59,797 bases of DNA from Suillus spraguei (Eukaryota > Basidiomycota > Agaricomycetes > Boletales > Suillaceae): NCBI GenBank assembly GCA_016800925.1, contig JABCPU010000401.1, forward strand, positions 1 through 59,797. Direction: 5' to 3'. Made by a program: the position numbers and the translations under genes. Shown here in pieces: positions 34,339 through 46,515 of the stretch. How positions within the stretch are numbered: position 1 is the stretch's first letter; the number at the start of each line of letters is the position of its first letter. The notes beneath the pieces are model-generated. The model saw only the letters and a list, made by a program, of their open reading frames with translations. It was not told the origin of the DNA and ran no database searches.

Positions 34339-35960
34339 AAGATCAAAGAAGTTGACAGAGTTGTGACCCATGTTAGTAGCAACACACAAATACCATGTAC
34401 CAATTAGAGCATCAACAGTTCTGGAACTCAAGTCGGAAGTCGAGTTCCATGAATTGAGTCCCTAACTCTGTGTATCTCGGGACTCGGGACTCGATCCTCG
34501 AAATTAGGGACTCAATGATCGATAGTCCGAATTCACACTCGGGACTCAGGAAAGTGTGAGGCAGCACAATGTGAGGCAACAGACTTTGATCCACACATTG
34601 TGACTGCCGAACACCGAACACCGGCAGCCGGCACTCGGGACTCAGGACTGACACCAATGTGAAAAATATGAATTCACATATAGTGAGTGCCAAATCCCAA
34701 ACTCAGGCAGCCGGAGCTCGGCACTCGGGACTCAGAACAATGTGAAAGATGTGAATTCACATATCATAAATGACGAACTCCGAATCCCGGCAGCCGGCAC
34801 TCGGGACTCGGGACTCAGAATAATGTGCAAGTCATTGATCCACACATGTTGAGGGCCGAACTCCGAGCCCGGCAGCCAGCGGTCGGGACTTGGGACTCAG
34901 AAGAACGAGAAAGATATTGATTCCTACATGTAAAGTGCCGAACGCCGAATGCCGAACCCTGTGAAAGATACTGATTCCCACATATCAAGTGGCGAACCCG
35001 GAACCCGGCAGCTGGAACTCGGGACTCGGGACACACAACATTGTGAATGATATTGATGCACACATGTTAAGTGCCGAACGCCGACTGCCGAGCCCCGGCA
35101 CCCGAACTCGGCACTCGGCACTCACAATAATCCACACATGTTGAGTGCCGAACCCCGAACTCCGGCAGCCGGAACTCGGGACTCACAACATTGTGAAAGA
35201 TACTGATTCCCATATGTAAAGTGCCTAACCCCGAACCCCGGCAGCCGGACCTCGGACTCGGGACACACAACATTGTGAATGATATTGATGCACACATGTT
35301 AAGTGCCGAACGCCGACTGCCGAGCCCCGGCACCCGGAACTCAGCACTCGGCACTCACAATGATCCACACATGTTGAGTGCCGAACCCCGAACTCCGGCA
35401 GCTGGAACTCGGGACTCACAACATTGTGAAAGATACTGATTCCCATATGTAAAGTGCCTAACCCCGAACCCCGGCAGCCGGAACTCGGGACTTGGGACAC
35501 ACAACATTGTGAATGATATTGATGCACACATATTAAGTCCCGAACGCCGACTGCCGAGACCCGGGACCCGGAACTCGGCACTCGGCACTCAGAATAATCC
35601 ACACATGTTGGGTGCCGAACCCCGAACTCCGGCAGCCGGGACTCAGGACTCGGGACTCACAACATTGTGAATGATATGGATGCACACATGTGAAGTGCCG
35701 AACGCCGACTGCCAGGCCCGGCACCCGGAACTCGGGACTCGGCACTCAGAATAATGTGAAAGTTATTGATCCACATATGTTGACTGCGAACCCCGCACTG
35801 TCGCACAGATATCTATTTCGTCTCGAACCTTGATTGCTGAACCCCAAACCATGAAAACCGGTAGTCCACAATTGTGGGGTTCGGGGTTCGGTACCTAAGA
35901 TTCATGACTCGCCACTCAGAAATATGTGAGGCAATCTTGCCATTCGGAAGTCAGTCCCAT
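34339..35960 (-). repeat. Left subterminal GC-rich repeat array
   Basis: Many irregular units built from GTGCCGAACCCCGAACTCCGGCAGCCGG, (A)CTCGGGACTC and a TTGTGAATGATATTGATGCACACATG-like spacer. A higher-order period near 240 bp is visible between about 35020 and 35750. Short open frames in it repeat the same peptide and are not genes. The same motif family forms the array at 46.8-48.4 kb. Confidence 0.85.
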
Positions 35961-36145
35961 GAATTAAGTCCCAAACTCTAAGTACCATTGCACTCAGGCA
36001 TTCGCCACTCAGCATTTGGGATTTAGGACTCTACATCCGGATCTTGACATCCAGTCCTCAAAATCCGGAACAAAATATTCGGGAGTCAAGACAATCATTT
36101 GGACGGAATAAAATATTTTACATCATGTATGAAATGAAGACCATT

Positions 36146-36688
36146 CTAATCTAAACACAGTGAAGAGGACTCCACTCCCCTGCCTCTCTTCAATCTCTGT
36201 AGCATGTCAGTGTACATCTTCACCTCTGCCATCTTCTCATGGATACCCTCATCTTGCTCCTCCATCAATGCTACCAGGCGTGCTCGAATCATCTTAAGTC
36301 CCATCACTGATGGGCCTGATGAGTCATTTACCTCCTCAGGAAGAACCAAGCCATCATCCTCAACTCCATTTACCATCCAATGCTGGTAGTGAACGACACA
36401 GGACCTCATGATCTGACCCCATTGCCATGGTTCATTCGGAATTTCGGTGTGTCCCATCCACCATGGAGTATCATAGCTGGGAATAATCCGGGATGGATGT
36501 CCCGGAGCTGCGACATCATCAAACTGACACAGGTGGGATGAAAAGATGTGGTCTGGAACAGTGTTCCAGGTGAGCATGGGATACAATGTCAGGACATGAG
36601 GACGGGGCTTGGAACAACAGAAACGATGTTCCTTGCAGCTGAGTACTGCAGGAGTGGCGTAACAAATGTCTGTTGGAAATCTCAGCAT
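36146..36688 (-). CDS. Hypothetical protein (180 codons) downstream of the KDZ transposase
   Basis: Open frame on the same strand as the transposase, starting MLRFPTDICYATP. It contains a tryptophan-rich stretch (PWWMGHTEIPNEPWQWG), HYQHWMVNGVEDDG and a C-terminal charged helix (MIRARLVALMEEQDEGI). No family recognised. Upstream frames (36728-37134) may be further exons of the same gene, but I cannot fix the junctions. It could also be a 3' extension of the transposase gene. Confidence 0.4.
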   Translation of the reverse strand: MLRFPTDICYATPAVLSCKEHRFCCSKPRPHVLTLYPMLTWNTVPDHIFSSHLCQFDDVAAPGHPSRIIPSYDTPWWMGHTEIPNEPWQWGQIMRSCVVHYQHWMVNGVEDDGLVLPEEVNDSSGPSVMGLKMIRARLVALMEEQDEGIHEKMAEVKMYTDMLQRLKRGRGVESSSLCLD

Positions 36689-37117
36689 TGCCCAAAAAAG
36701 TCAGCCGGTCATCCGGTCATCAGTCACTTACATTGATTTCCCATTGCACCCCGGCTTTAAAGTACATGATCCGGGCAGAAGAGGGAGGGTTGTTAGCAGC
36801 CTCCATCTGATATTGAGAGATACATGCGCGGATGCGGATGCAGCCATATTCAAAGTACAAGAAATATCTTGAAGGTTCAGCTTCATGGGTTGCCAGTGAT
36901 GTCCAGTATTTGGAGTGCCAGATGTGGATGCAGGAGTTTCAGGCATGGCTAATGCAAGAGTGTGACGCTGGGAATGACACTGACAGATAGTAAAGAGCTG
37001 ATGATATGAGTCACTGATGGATGGATTAGAAATTCAAACTCCGACATGGGCTGACCCGGACAATTCCCGGGACTCAATGTTTGGGTGTCAAATATGCGTT
37101 TCATCAGCAAAACAAAT

Positions 37118-40100
37118 TCATTCATGTGCACCATCGATCAACGAGGGCTGCAGGTCTTGAAATGCTGCCTGTGCATCCTGAGCTAGTAAGGAATACATTT
37201 GAGACTGCCTTCCGGCATAGCATGCATGACCCGGAAGTTGTTTCAACAATGATTCCTGCATCCGGGCACCCCATGTGGTTGCCTTCCACAAGAAAAAGTT
37301 GCACGTCCAATCCATCTCTGATTGCACCAATGATATTTCTTCCATCCATCGATCCCGTAGTGCCTTTGCCCGAAGCCAATGAACTCGGTAAACTTGGGAT
37401 GGGTCCTGTCAGCTCACCACGTAATATATCAAGCATGCCCGAACTCACATTCCTCATTCCACGAATTTTCTGGACCCTCCATGTCGACTTCCACTGACCA
37501 GAACCAAGCGAGGGACTCATTTCGCTGACCTCGGGCGTTTGGATCGCCGATGGCAGTGCTGATTTTGAGCTGCTCGCGAAGCAGGGGTTTGTATTTCTGA
37601 AGCTGGTCTGGCCCCGGCTCAAGTTGTATCATTTGCTTCCTGGTTTTTGTATATATACTGGCATGTAGGGATACTGCCTGCTGCACTGATGTCACCTGGG
37701 ACCACGCTCGAGTTTTTAGGGCTTGAGATTTGGCTTGCCTAACTGTTGTTCGGAACAGGATAGCCTTGTTGCACAAGTGAATGCGGAGATTGTGCAGGGC
37801 ATCATTGGCCTGCCCTTCACGAAGGGACATCTCCAACGGAATCAGATCCTCTGCCATACAGCGTCTGCAATGTTCAACCCCGAGGTTTGATGGCAATGGA
37901 ATTATGGTGAGCTCAGGGGAGTTTGTCCATGCATCAGATGTCTCGGTGAAATCCGCCGGGTCATCATCGATATCGTCAAGAATATCTATGTTCAAGTCGT
38001 CAGGATCGTCATCTGCATCAAATCCCTCTCCCAGATGCGTAAGAGCAGACCGAGTGAATTCATCTATCTGGCCTTGAATACGATCGCGTTGCCGGGCGAT
38101 ATCTAATCTCTGTGTCTCCGTCGATCGTCTTCCAATTCTGCGGACCTCGATGAGCAATGCAATTTGAGCCTCTTCAATTGCCAACCCAATGGATATCCAT
38201 GTTGCCACAGATCTGCGAGAGGGTGCTGCATGACGGGCATTACCCGCTTCTAGTAGTCTAAGCTCGATCTCCTTTTTGCTTGGTGCTAAGTGAAAAATGA
38301 ATGCGGAGCTCCACGGAGACAAAGAATGTTAACTTACCCTTCTTGATATTGATTTCATATAAATCCATCGCCGCAGGATCCCTGATTCTCTTGGACTGAG
38401 CGACCATCTCGCTGGCTAACCATTGTGTCTTTAAATTGCCGGGTGCAGCTTCATCAAGTCTGTCGAAAGCCTTGCCACTTTCGGCGATGCCATTCTTCGC
38501 CAGCTTGTATTTCCGGCAAAGAGTCCTTTTCATGCGGATCATCTTGCAGAAATTGGAATCGTTCATCTGATAATCAAGACATTCCTTTCGGTGCGGGGAT
38601 GACATTCCCCGAGCGGCAGGGGAAATCAGGTTGAGACGCGCCCATAGGGTCTCCATGATCTCTCCATCAATCCGGCCAATGCCTTCAATAAAATTCGAAG
38701 CATATCGGACATAGCAACTGTCCTGATGTCCATGCACATGCCACAAACCGATTCCAGGAATGATGGTCAGTTCCGGTACCATGTCAAGGTATCGGCTTCG
38801 ATCCACCCGAACACGAAAGTGCTTGTTGTATTGACAATTAATGTCATAGAAGGTGACAGCCCTGGTAATGCCTTCCATGTTGTGCTGGGCAGCCTCACAA
38901 AGGGCATAGTCCATGTTCATTTGTCTGCAAATGATGCATGGTCAACTAGTGAATGTTGAATGGCATGTTTGGCTTGCCTTTCCCCTTTCTGAAAATCAAC
39001 CATCGAGTGAGGGACAAAGCACCCATGCCGGGCGCAGGCAACTCCCCCGATTCCTGTGGACTCGAGCTTGTGCCGCGCCGCATTTGCTTGATTGACCGCC
39101 CGGTGATTGTTGCAGCTCGATTTTTCCACCGTGTCAGCAGCCTCCGCAAGATGCATGTTATACCTGTCCTTTCCGACCATGAATCCAAGCCCATCTGAAA
39201 GCCAAACTTCATCGAGGGGATTAATGGGATGCAGGTGTTCAGCTTTGAAATTTCCGTCCATCACAAATGACCGGGTGTATTTCCAGCTTGGAGTTCTTAT
39301 CATCGCCGAGTTCACTTCGGTATTGAACATGACTCACTCATCAAGTGATTCATCCCCTGACAAAGATACATTAATCCCAGGCTGAGGACATGCCGGGCAA
39401 AATAATGCAAGATCTCCTGCGTTCGGGATGTCAGAACGATGGCCATAGCCATGCCATTTCATGGTCTTCAACTGCCTCCACTGTCGAGCGACTCTCATGA
39501 GCTCTCTGTATCGATCCTTTCCACGGCCTGTGTCAACATCATGTCCTTTAGATGAAGCACAAATAGCATTACCGGAACAAGGTGTGGAAACATGCTCGAG
39601 GTCATTCGCCGGAGCTTACTGTAATAGTTCATTGCGGAGGTGCCGCATTCAAGGTTGTCCAATAGAAAATCATCCAGCACTCCGAAGGTAAACACGGTCT
39701 TCGGCCTGTTAAACGATGCAGGGAAAAATCCATGCCGAAACATTTGAATGTCCGGACTCATGGCATTTGGACAATCGCAGCAGCGAACCTCGAGGCGGTG
39801 AACTCCGGACTTGTCAACGATGACCATGGTGTTTTCCTTCGGCTGGAACTCAGGTCCCGACACAGACGGAAGATCTTCGGGCTCAAGCTGGTCTTCAGGT
39901 TCATCTCCTTCAAACAAATCCCACCTATCTGTGAGCACCGGACATTGCTTGCCATCATGCCCGAGGTGTATGGTGAGTCCCACATGAGCGAGACAACTCC
40001 GCTCGAAGAATTGACCATTCCATTGACTGATCCAGTGGAAAGGATTGCAACGATGTTGACTCCTGCAACAGCCCGTGCAATAGAGAGGCTCGCCAAGACA

Positions 40101-40550
40101 ATCTTGACATTTGTAGACCCCATCCTGGTGGCAGATGATGCATCTCCTGTCTTCTGGTGGAGCTTCTCGATCCAGGAGGTGATGCAGATATGATTCCTGC
40201 CTTGGCAGCCATTGCCTGAGGTAGTCATTTTGACTCTGCATTTTTTATATTGAGCTATAGTTTGAATGACACTCCAACATTTAACATGAACTTGCCATGG
40301 TTTTTGGGAGTTGCAATGGCTCAAATGAGCCTTGGTCTTGCTCGTAAGTATTGTCAGGAAAGTCATCCCAAGGAGGTGGTGCCTGAACAGGCTGAAGTGT
40401 TGGTGATTCTGGGGGAGAGTGAGGCATGGACCTGTAGGCTCGTCGTCTTGTGCTTGCAAGTGGGACCTTGACCCAAATCTTTCTACCCTTGCTGCCCCTT
40501 GCTTCTACCCTGTGGGATTTTTGCAATGGGGTGCATCTACCTATCTTCAT
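37118..40550 (-). CDS. KDZ transposase with N-terminal CxC2 cysteine cluster
   Basis: Large RNase H-fold DNA transposase of the Kyakuja-Dileera-Zisupton superfamily. The start at 40550 gives a short basic N-terminus, then a 50 nt intron (40236-40285). Next comes the CxC2-type cluster (CIICHQDGVYKCQDC, CTGCC, then RCCDCPNAM), LECGTSAMNYYSKLRRMTS, an intron, FCPACPQPGIN, and MDGNFKAEHLHP with the first catalytic Asp. After that come CNNHRAVNQAN, ACARHGCFVPHSMVDFQKGE, YDINCQYNKHF, GIGLWHVHGHQDSC, IDGEIMETLWA, MNDSNFCKMI, then VATWISIGLAIEEAQI, LPSNLGVEHCRRC, EGQANDALHNLRIHLCNKA, and the C-terminal WLRAKALRDRW and RQSQMYSLLAQ blocks. The full domain order is present. Introns near 38300, 38920-38950, 39330 and 37450 explain the frame changes; I did not prove every junction. 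It would act on the inverted termini of this element. Confidence 0.9.
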
Positions 40551-40787
40551 CTTATTTTATAATGCTAATGTTGCAAGCAAAGCATCTGCTCAGGTGGAAT
40601 GAATTTTTATTACATTGTGGTGTCATACAGTCCTGCCGACTCATTACAAATTTATGTCCATTTATGGCTTCGGGACCAATATAGCTCAATTAAGCTACTG
40701 TTAGGCTTTTGTCAAAGATCAACTTCTGTCAATTCGTTCATTCTTCCACCTTGCTTATCCTCAGCCCATTCTGCAATTTGATTCACC
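40551..40787. promoter_or_regulatory. Divergent promoter region between the transposase and cargo gene 1
   Basis: About 240 bp separate two diverging starts (40550 minus, 40788 plus), so both promoters must lie here or overlap the 5' ends. AT-rich; no clear single TATA box. Confidence 0.5.
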
Positions 40788-42648
40788 ATGGCAAGGACGG
40801 GTCATTCCACTCACTTGACTTCCGGCAGAAATAGGGCACGTCAACCACAGACACAGAAGCTCACGGAAAACGAAATTTCGGAGTTGAAGAACTACCTTCC
40901 TGAGTGGACCGCGGCCAAAAGGGGTGAGAAGCGAGGGGTTTTCACTGCAATTGCCAGGGCAGCCAGGTTGTTTGCTCCTAAAGTCGACCAAGGACAATGG
41001 AAAAAGAGGAAGCAGGTGATGCGTCTTCGTTGTGTTGAAAAACTACAATTTTAACATCTTATTCTTCCATCAACTCTCAGATGTATAACACTTGGTTGTT
41101 CAACAACAAGAAAAGGAAGGAAAGGAAGGACATGATAAAGTATGGGAGGAAATGGACACCTAGGATGGTGGTCTACCAGCAGAAGCGCGAAGAGGTGCTA
41201 AAGAGGATTGAGGACGAGTCCGGGGCAAAGCCGGGAGATCCCAGTATGTTCAAACATTATCAGGGGCTGTGAAGAGAGTCATGGCTGAATTGGACGACGA
41301 CGAGTTGGAGAAGGCAAAAGAAACAGCGGAAGAATGGTCAAACAGCTTTCCTCCTCCGGAGATACAAGCAGAAGTTGCTCGTAAGAAGGGACCGGCATAT
41401 ATGGAGCACTTTTCGAAAGAGATGTGGAGGCAATGCGGGATGAGAGTTTTTGTGTTGTCAGCTTGGAAGAATGAACAGGGAGAGGTTCTGTTCGGGATGT
41501 AAGTCAATTGTGTCCGTCATCGCCGATCTTGGATCTCAATATATGTGTGCAGGCATGATGATAATGAGGCATTAGGAGATGGGGACAGCTTCATGAAGAC
41601 TAAGGACTGGGAGGACATTGAGCCAGTATGGCAGGAGTACGCCCAGGAACAGTTCGGTGAGTGTTTGAACTTTGGATGCAAGAATGAATTCGTTGATCAT
41701 CACAATGATAGGTGCCGGGGCACAGGACGGAGGACGACAGGTCAAGGGAGGTCGCAAAAGAGTCAGAAAACCAGCTTTGGAACTCGACACAGATGGAAAT
41801 GGGATGCCGTTGCTTCCAGACATCACGGAAACAAAACTTGAGGAGAAGAAAGCCATAGTCAGGGCGTTTCTTACATCGCACTACAGTGAGTCTTTCGTGG
41901 CAACATCTGAGATGTTGCTGAATGTGTGGACACAGGAATATGTTCCGGGAATGACAAGGCTGTCGTGCCATGGAGTGCCCTCGTACAAAGTCAGGATGAC
42001 TTTGTGGCAAGGAAGTATCTTCCGGCCGATATTGACCTGAAGGAGCCTTCGAAGTTGCAAAGCTGGGACACAACGGCCTTGCTCAATTTCTGGTATGCTC
42101 AGCAGGAAACAGGAAAAGATTCAACATTTCTGTTCAAAGCATGGAAGAACAAGGATGGGGACATGGTACCATCTGTGGCATCCGGCAAGTCGCCATCGCA
42201 TCTGACTCGTCAAGTGAGAATGCAGAAGAGTGGAACTCTCCGAAGGCCCCGGGATCCATCAACCGAAGCCGAGAGTGATACCGACAGTGAAACTCATGAC
42301 AAGGAGGATGACATTGATGATGACTCGGCTGATGGTCGATCCCCACTGAAGAAACCCAGACAAATAGCACACCCATCTTCAGCACCCAAGGAGACAGAAG
42401 TTCCATGTTCAATGCCAGAGCCTCGCCCAGCCAGGCCGGCCAAGGCAGGTGCACTTTTGACATCACGGATGGGCGACCTCCTGGCCGGGATCACTGAGGA
42501 AGTGGAAGAGAGGAACGCATCGCCGGAACCAAGGAGTATACAGGGCAAGAAAGCTGTCATTGAACCATCCGCAAGGACCACCCGGAGTAAGTCTCAAAAG
42601 CCGGTAGAGAGTACACTTCGAGTAACCAGGGCAAGGGGAAGGAAATAA
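40788..42648 (+). CDS. Cargo gene 1: conserved hypothetical protein, basic C-terminus
   Basis: Starts MARTGHSTHLTSGRNRARQP. Exons read by eye: 40788-41015, 41081-41498, 41553-41656, 41712-41885, 41936-42648, with GT..AG introns of 50-65 nt. Visible blocks: LKNYLPEWTAAKRGEKRG near the N-terminus, a charged helix (MAELDDDELEKAKETAEEW), EVARKKGPAYMEHFSKEMWRQCG, VLSAWKNEQGEVLFGMHDDNEA, WQEYAQEQFG, VPWSALVQSQDDFVARKYLP and a Ser/Arg-rich tail ending TLRVTRARGRK. Apparent 1-base frame problems near 41262 and at the exon 5/6 junction leave it unsure whether it is intact. I know similar sequences only as uncharacterised fungal proteins. A decayed copy of the last exon is at 21452-22076. Confidence 0.65.
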
Positions 42649-43140
42649 TGTACATATACCAAACTGCCCCCATGTTTACCACATTTTCATCATTTGTCAC
42701 ACTTCTTAAAACACAGTGTCCCACTTCCAAAATGTTGAATCCTAAGCACCGAGTTCCGGACGTATCCTGATCACCGAGTTCCGGACGACTCCCGATCACC
42801 GAGGTCCGGCACCCAAGTATCAATCATTGGTAGTTGGTAATAGAGATTAGGGTTTCTGCATCATCTAAAATACATTGGAACTGTCATTGATATACATGAA
42901 AAATTCAGTGGTTCACATGATTTAAGTATGTGAATGAAAATCCAAATATCACGAAACCCGATCACCGAGTTCCGGATGAATCCCAATCACCGAGCTCCGG
43001 ACCCCGGGAATCAATAATTGGCTGTTGGAATGGGACAATTGGGTGTGTGCATCATCTAAAATCAATTGGAAATGTCATTGTTATACATTAAAAATTCAGT
43101 GGTGTACATGATGTAAGTATGTGAATGAATATCCAAATAT
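42649..43140. repeat. Spacer with repeated CACCGAGTTCCGGA-type motifs
   Basis: Counterpart of 22077-22560: two imperfect ~200 bp units between the converging ends of cargo genes 1 and 2. The CACCGAGTTCCGGACG motif resembles the elements in the subterminal arrays. Confidence 0.7.
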
Positions 43141-44157
43141 TTACATATGGGGTTGATCATCACACTTTTCAATGAGGGTATCTAATACAAGCAGCAATTC
43201 AGAGCTCATCTGTTTGGCCCTTTGCAACCTCCGGAGGTCCATATCAGCTCTTCTGAGTTTGTCGGATGTGTCAGCCCAAGCCACTCGGAATGGTCGGTCG
43301 GCCTCGAGGAGTTGATGTACGGTAGGCTCCGGAAGATGGCCATGACGCTGTTGGTAATGGTCCAGGCGATCCAGAATTGATTCAACTTCAAGAAAATTAG
43401 CAGAATGATACATGATGAACAATTAAATACTCACATTCTGTTTGATCATATGACCCTAGGGGCATGAACTCCCTAAGCATGGCACGCAGGTCTTCATTGC
43501 TGAGTTCCGGTATGGGGGACTGACATTTAGGAGGTGTTGCATGTGCTTGGGACATCACATCAACAATAAAAATGAGATTGTATGAGTGAACTCACCTGGA
43601 ATTGCTATTCCTGGGATAGCCGGAGCATCAGTCTCAACATCAGCACATTCCGGTGCTTCATCACAATCAATAAGATCATCATCAGGCCCTAGGTACAAGT
43701 CCGGATCGTTGAACAAAGGCAGTTCCTCAGGCTGAGCCGGGCATAAATGATCTGGATGGATTGAATGAACATCCACAGTTGGACTATCTAAAGGTGAAGT
43801 GAGAAACCTACCAGAAACTGCATCCAAGACATCCGGACCACCTGATGACCCAGAATCATAGTCGATCTCATCATCCGGCCCAAGGTATACATCTTCACTT
43901 GGATCTAATAAATGTCCAGTCAATTGTAAGATAAACTCAAAGCAACACATACCTGATGAAATCCGGGACTCAGTCTCATCATCCGGCCCAAGGTATACAT
44001 CATCCAGTGCATCTGGTCCATCTCCGGTCAATTGAGAGCTGTACTGAAAGTACAACATACCTAGTGAAATCCGGGACTCGGTTGAATCATCCACATCCAT
44101 TGAGTTGTATTCAGTGACCGGAGGTTCATAAAATCTGACTGCTGGTTGAGATCTCAT
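43141..44157 (-). CDS. Cargo gene 2: acidic protein with a duplicated exon motif
   Basis: Starts MRSQPAVRFYEPPVTEYNSM at 44157. The motif DVYLGPDDE occurs three times (about 43995, 43885 and, as DLYLGPDDD, 43690). The first two are followed by near-identical splice-like segments beginning GGTATGT and containing CAATTG, so a small exon-intron unit was duplicated in tandem. The C-terminal part (43141-43422) is a charged, leucine-rich helix (LDRLDHYQQRHG, LRRADMDLRRLQRAKQ), plausibly coiled-coil. Total about 290 codons; introns near 43560-43600 and 43400-43440. No domain recognised. The acidic repeats suggest protein-protein contacts, which is inference only. Confidence 0.6.
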
Positions 44158-44376
44158 GATGTCTGATCAACTGATCAAACTGATTGATAACTGATAACTT
44201 CGAAGTTCAACACATGGCTGGCAACGGCCGAAAGTTGAACCACGACCAAACAAAGACAAACAATCAACGCTTATCAAGATTGTCCTTCAATTGTCTGGTT
44301 TCTTTTGAAACTTCATCCAAGTGATCACAGATTTCAAACTTATCTCAAGCTTTTCACATCTTTCAAGTCAATCCAA

Positions 44377-46515
44377 ATGTCTACTTCAGTTGAAACCTCT
44401 TTGGCCAGTCTCAAGGCAACCACTGCTCAGATTGTGGGCATCATCGCCGGGGCTCGGCTCATGCCTGCCGGCACTGGCCAAGCCCACCTTGCTCTGACAG
44501 CACAAGTCACTAATCTTGTGGTAAGTACCATTCATGTGTTAATTTTACTTTTGGTTTTTCTCAGATCTGGGTAGGCTGAGATTGTCCGGGAGCATGAGAA
44601 AGGGCCTTACATGCCCGGCATCATTGCATCCTGCTCCAAGGAGTTGATGAGAGTCAGGTCCATGACTCCCCGGGTGTGGCCCAACTGGCACAGCATCGGT
44701 CATGATGACCCCCGGGTGTTGAAACACTCCTGGCGCAGCAAGATTCGCGCCTGGGAGGCGTTAGGTGACCATTCAGGTGATCTCCCTGTCATGCCTAACC
44801 CTTCCATTGGCCCAATCACTGTGGACCTTCCCTCCCCACCCGTCATCGCCGGCAATGTCGCTGGTTCTTCCACCCACGCCACCTCCGAGCTCCGGGACAA
44901 AGGAAAAGGTAAGGCGGTTGTTGCTGACCCAGAGCCGGAGGTGGAAGGGAGCAGGAAGAGGAAGTCCCCCATGATGTCCGGACACTCTTCCTCACCTCCG
45001 AAGTCGGCCAAGAAGGGTCGCAAGCGGGTCAAGGCAACTCGCCATGTCAAGCAGAATGTGCTTGTGGAGTCGGAAGATGATGAAGACACAATTGTTCAGG
45101 TATGTTGTCCAGCTCATTGTTTTCATTCTCTCAATTTTCTGTAGCCTATTTCGAGTGGAGTGCCGGCGCTCAACGTTCCCCGGCCTTCCACAATTGGTGT
45201 AGGGACGCCTCATTCCCCTCGTTCACCACGTTCCCCAAAGAAGCAATTGTTTGGTCCTGCTTCAGTAAGTAATATTTAGTTGTCCGGCACTTGGAAAAAT
45301 GCTTATATATCATCAGCTCATTGCCGGCAGTCCACCCAAGGTGATGGTGAGTCATGATTCTTTGTCCGGACCTCCCGCCTGTACTTACCCATTGTCAGGC
45401 CACCTCCGGCAGTCGTCCGGAGGTTGTGGAGACCCCCCAGGCAATGTCCAGCACTCCGGCTGAGGAACCTGCAGTCATGGATACAGGTGATATTCTTATT
45501 CCCGGCCCAGTGAGTACTCTAATGAATTCCAATGAGTCCATCAACTAATGGAACCCACAGAACAACCCCTGCCATTATTGCACCCAGGAGAAGTGGCCCT
45601 GCGCCACTCGGTTGGACAGGAGGACCCGTGCCCCATGTTTGTCGTGCGTCCGCTGCGCCACCAAGAAGATCAAATGTGTCCCAGCATCCATGGGATCCCC
45701 GCCAAAACGTATTCGAGGGAAGTCAACCACCCGGCAGGCTCGCTCCAGGACACCTTCCAGAGCTCCCTCCAATGCGCCGGCTGCCTCGCAGTCGAAAGCC
45801 CGAACTCGCAGTCAATCTCGTGGCCCCTCCGGCACTCCAGCTGTCCCTGCTGTTACCACACCCAAGGCACAGTCCCGTGGGCGCAGCAAGACAATCACTG
45901 CCCCCAAGACACCTGCACCTGCACCAGCTTGTGAGTCACCCCAATTGTCTATGACCATCTGACCTTATCTTTCACTTAGCTATTCCGTCTTCAAGCGCCC
46001 CAGTGCCTCGTCCGGCACTCGATGTGCCCATGCCGGATCTCCATTCCATGGCAATTGCGATTCGGGATGGTGCCGCTCGAATTGCTCTTCTTGAGGCTCG
46101 TGTGGCGGAGCAGGATGGTAAGATTGATTCCCTGCAACGCCTCCATGAGGGCCTTCGTCGCAAAGTCATGGACCGGCACCCTTCATTTCCACTTCCCGAC
46201 TCTCCTGTCAATGCAACCTTTTTGCTTGATCAATCCGTCCCCCTGGCCATCTCACCCCTCCCATCTGCACTTGCTCCCCTCATTGACTTGGATATGGCAG
46301 GAATGGAGCCTCCATCTCCGAAAGTCCAGCCTGCATCTATCATTGAGGGTCTCATATTTGAGCTGAGCCAGATTCAGCCTGAGGGTCCACAAACGTCCGG
46401 CGAACTTGTGGACCCAGATGATCCGGGCAACCTTGTCCCAGAATATGATTCTGATGATATGGATGTTGAGGTGAAGGTTGAACCCTCTGCTGATGAGGGT
46501 GAAATGGCTACATAA
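44377..46515 (+). CDS. Cargo gene 3: protein with a seven-cysteine zinc-cluster-like motif
   Basis: Starts MSTSVETSLASLKATTAQIV. Exon 1 is 44377-44520, exon 2 is 44575-45099, exon 3 is 45145-45264; further exons lie at about 45320-45345, 45400-45510 and 45561-45930, then the last exon to 46515. Exon 2 has a conserved block (EKGPYMPGIIASCSKELM, RVWPNWHSIGHDDPRVLKHS) and a basic tract (SRKRKSPMMSG, KKGRKRVKATR), a likely nuclear signal. The exon from 45561 encodes C-x2-C-x6-C-x11-C-x2-C-x2-C-x6-C followed by an Arg/Ser/Pro-rich tail; this resembles fungal zinc-cluster DNA-binding motifs but is not a standard Zn2Cys6. The last exon has a short coiled-coil (ARIALLEARVAEQDGKIDSL) and an acidic end. 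The gene looks intact. It may bind DNA, perhaps the element's own repeats (inference). Confidence 0.75.
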
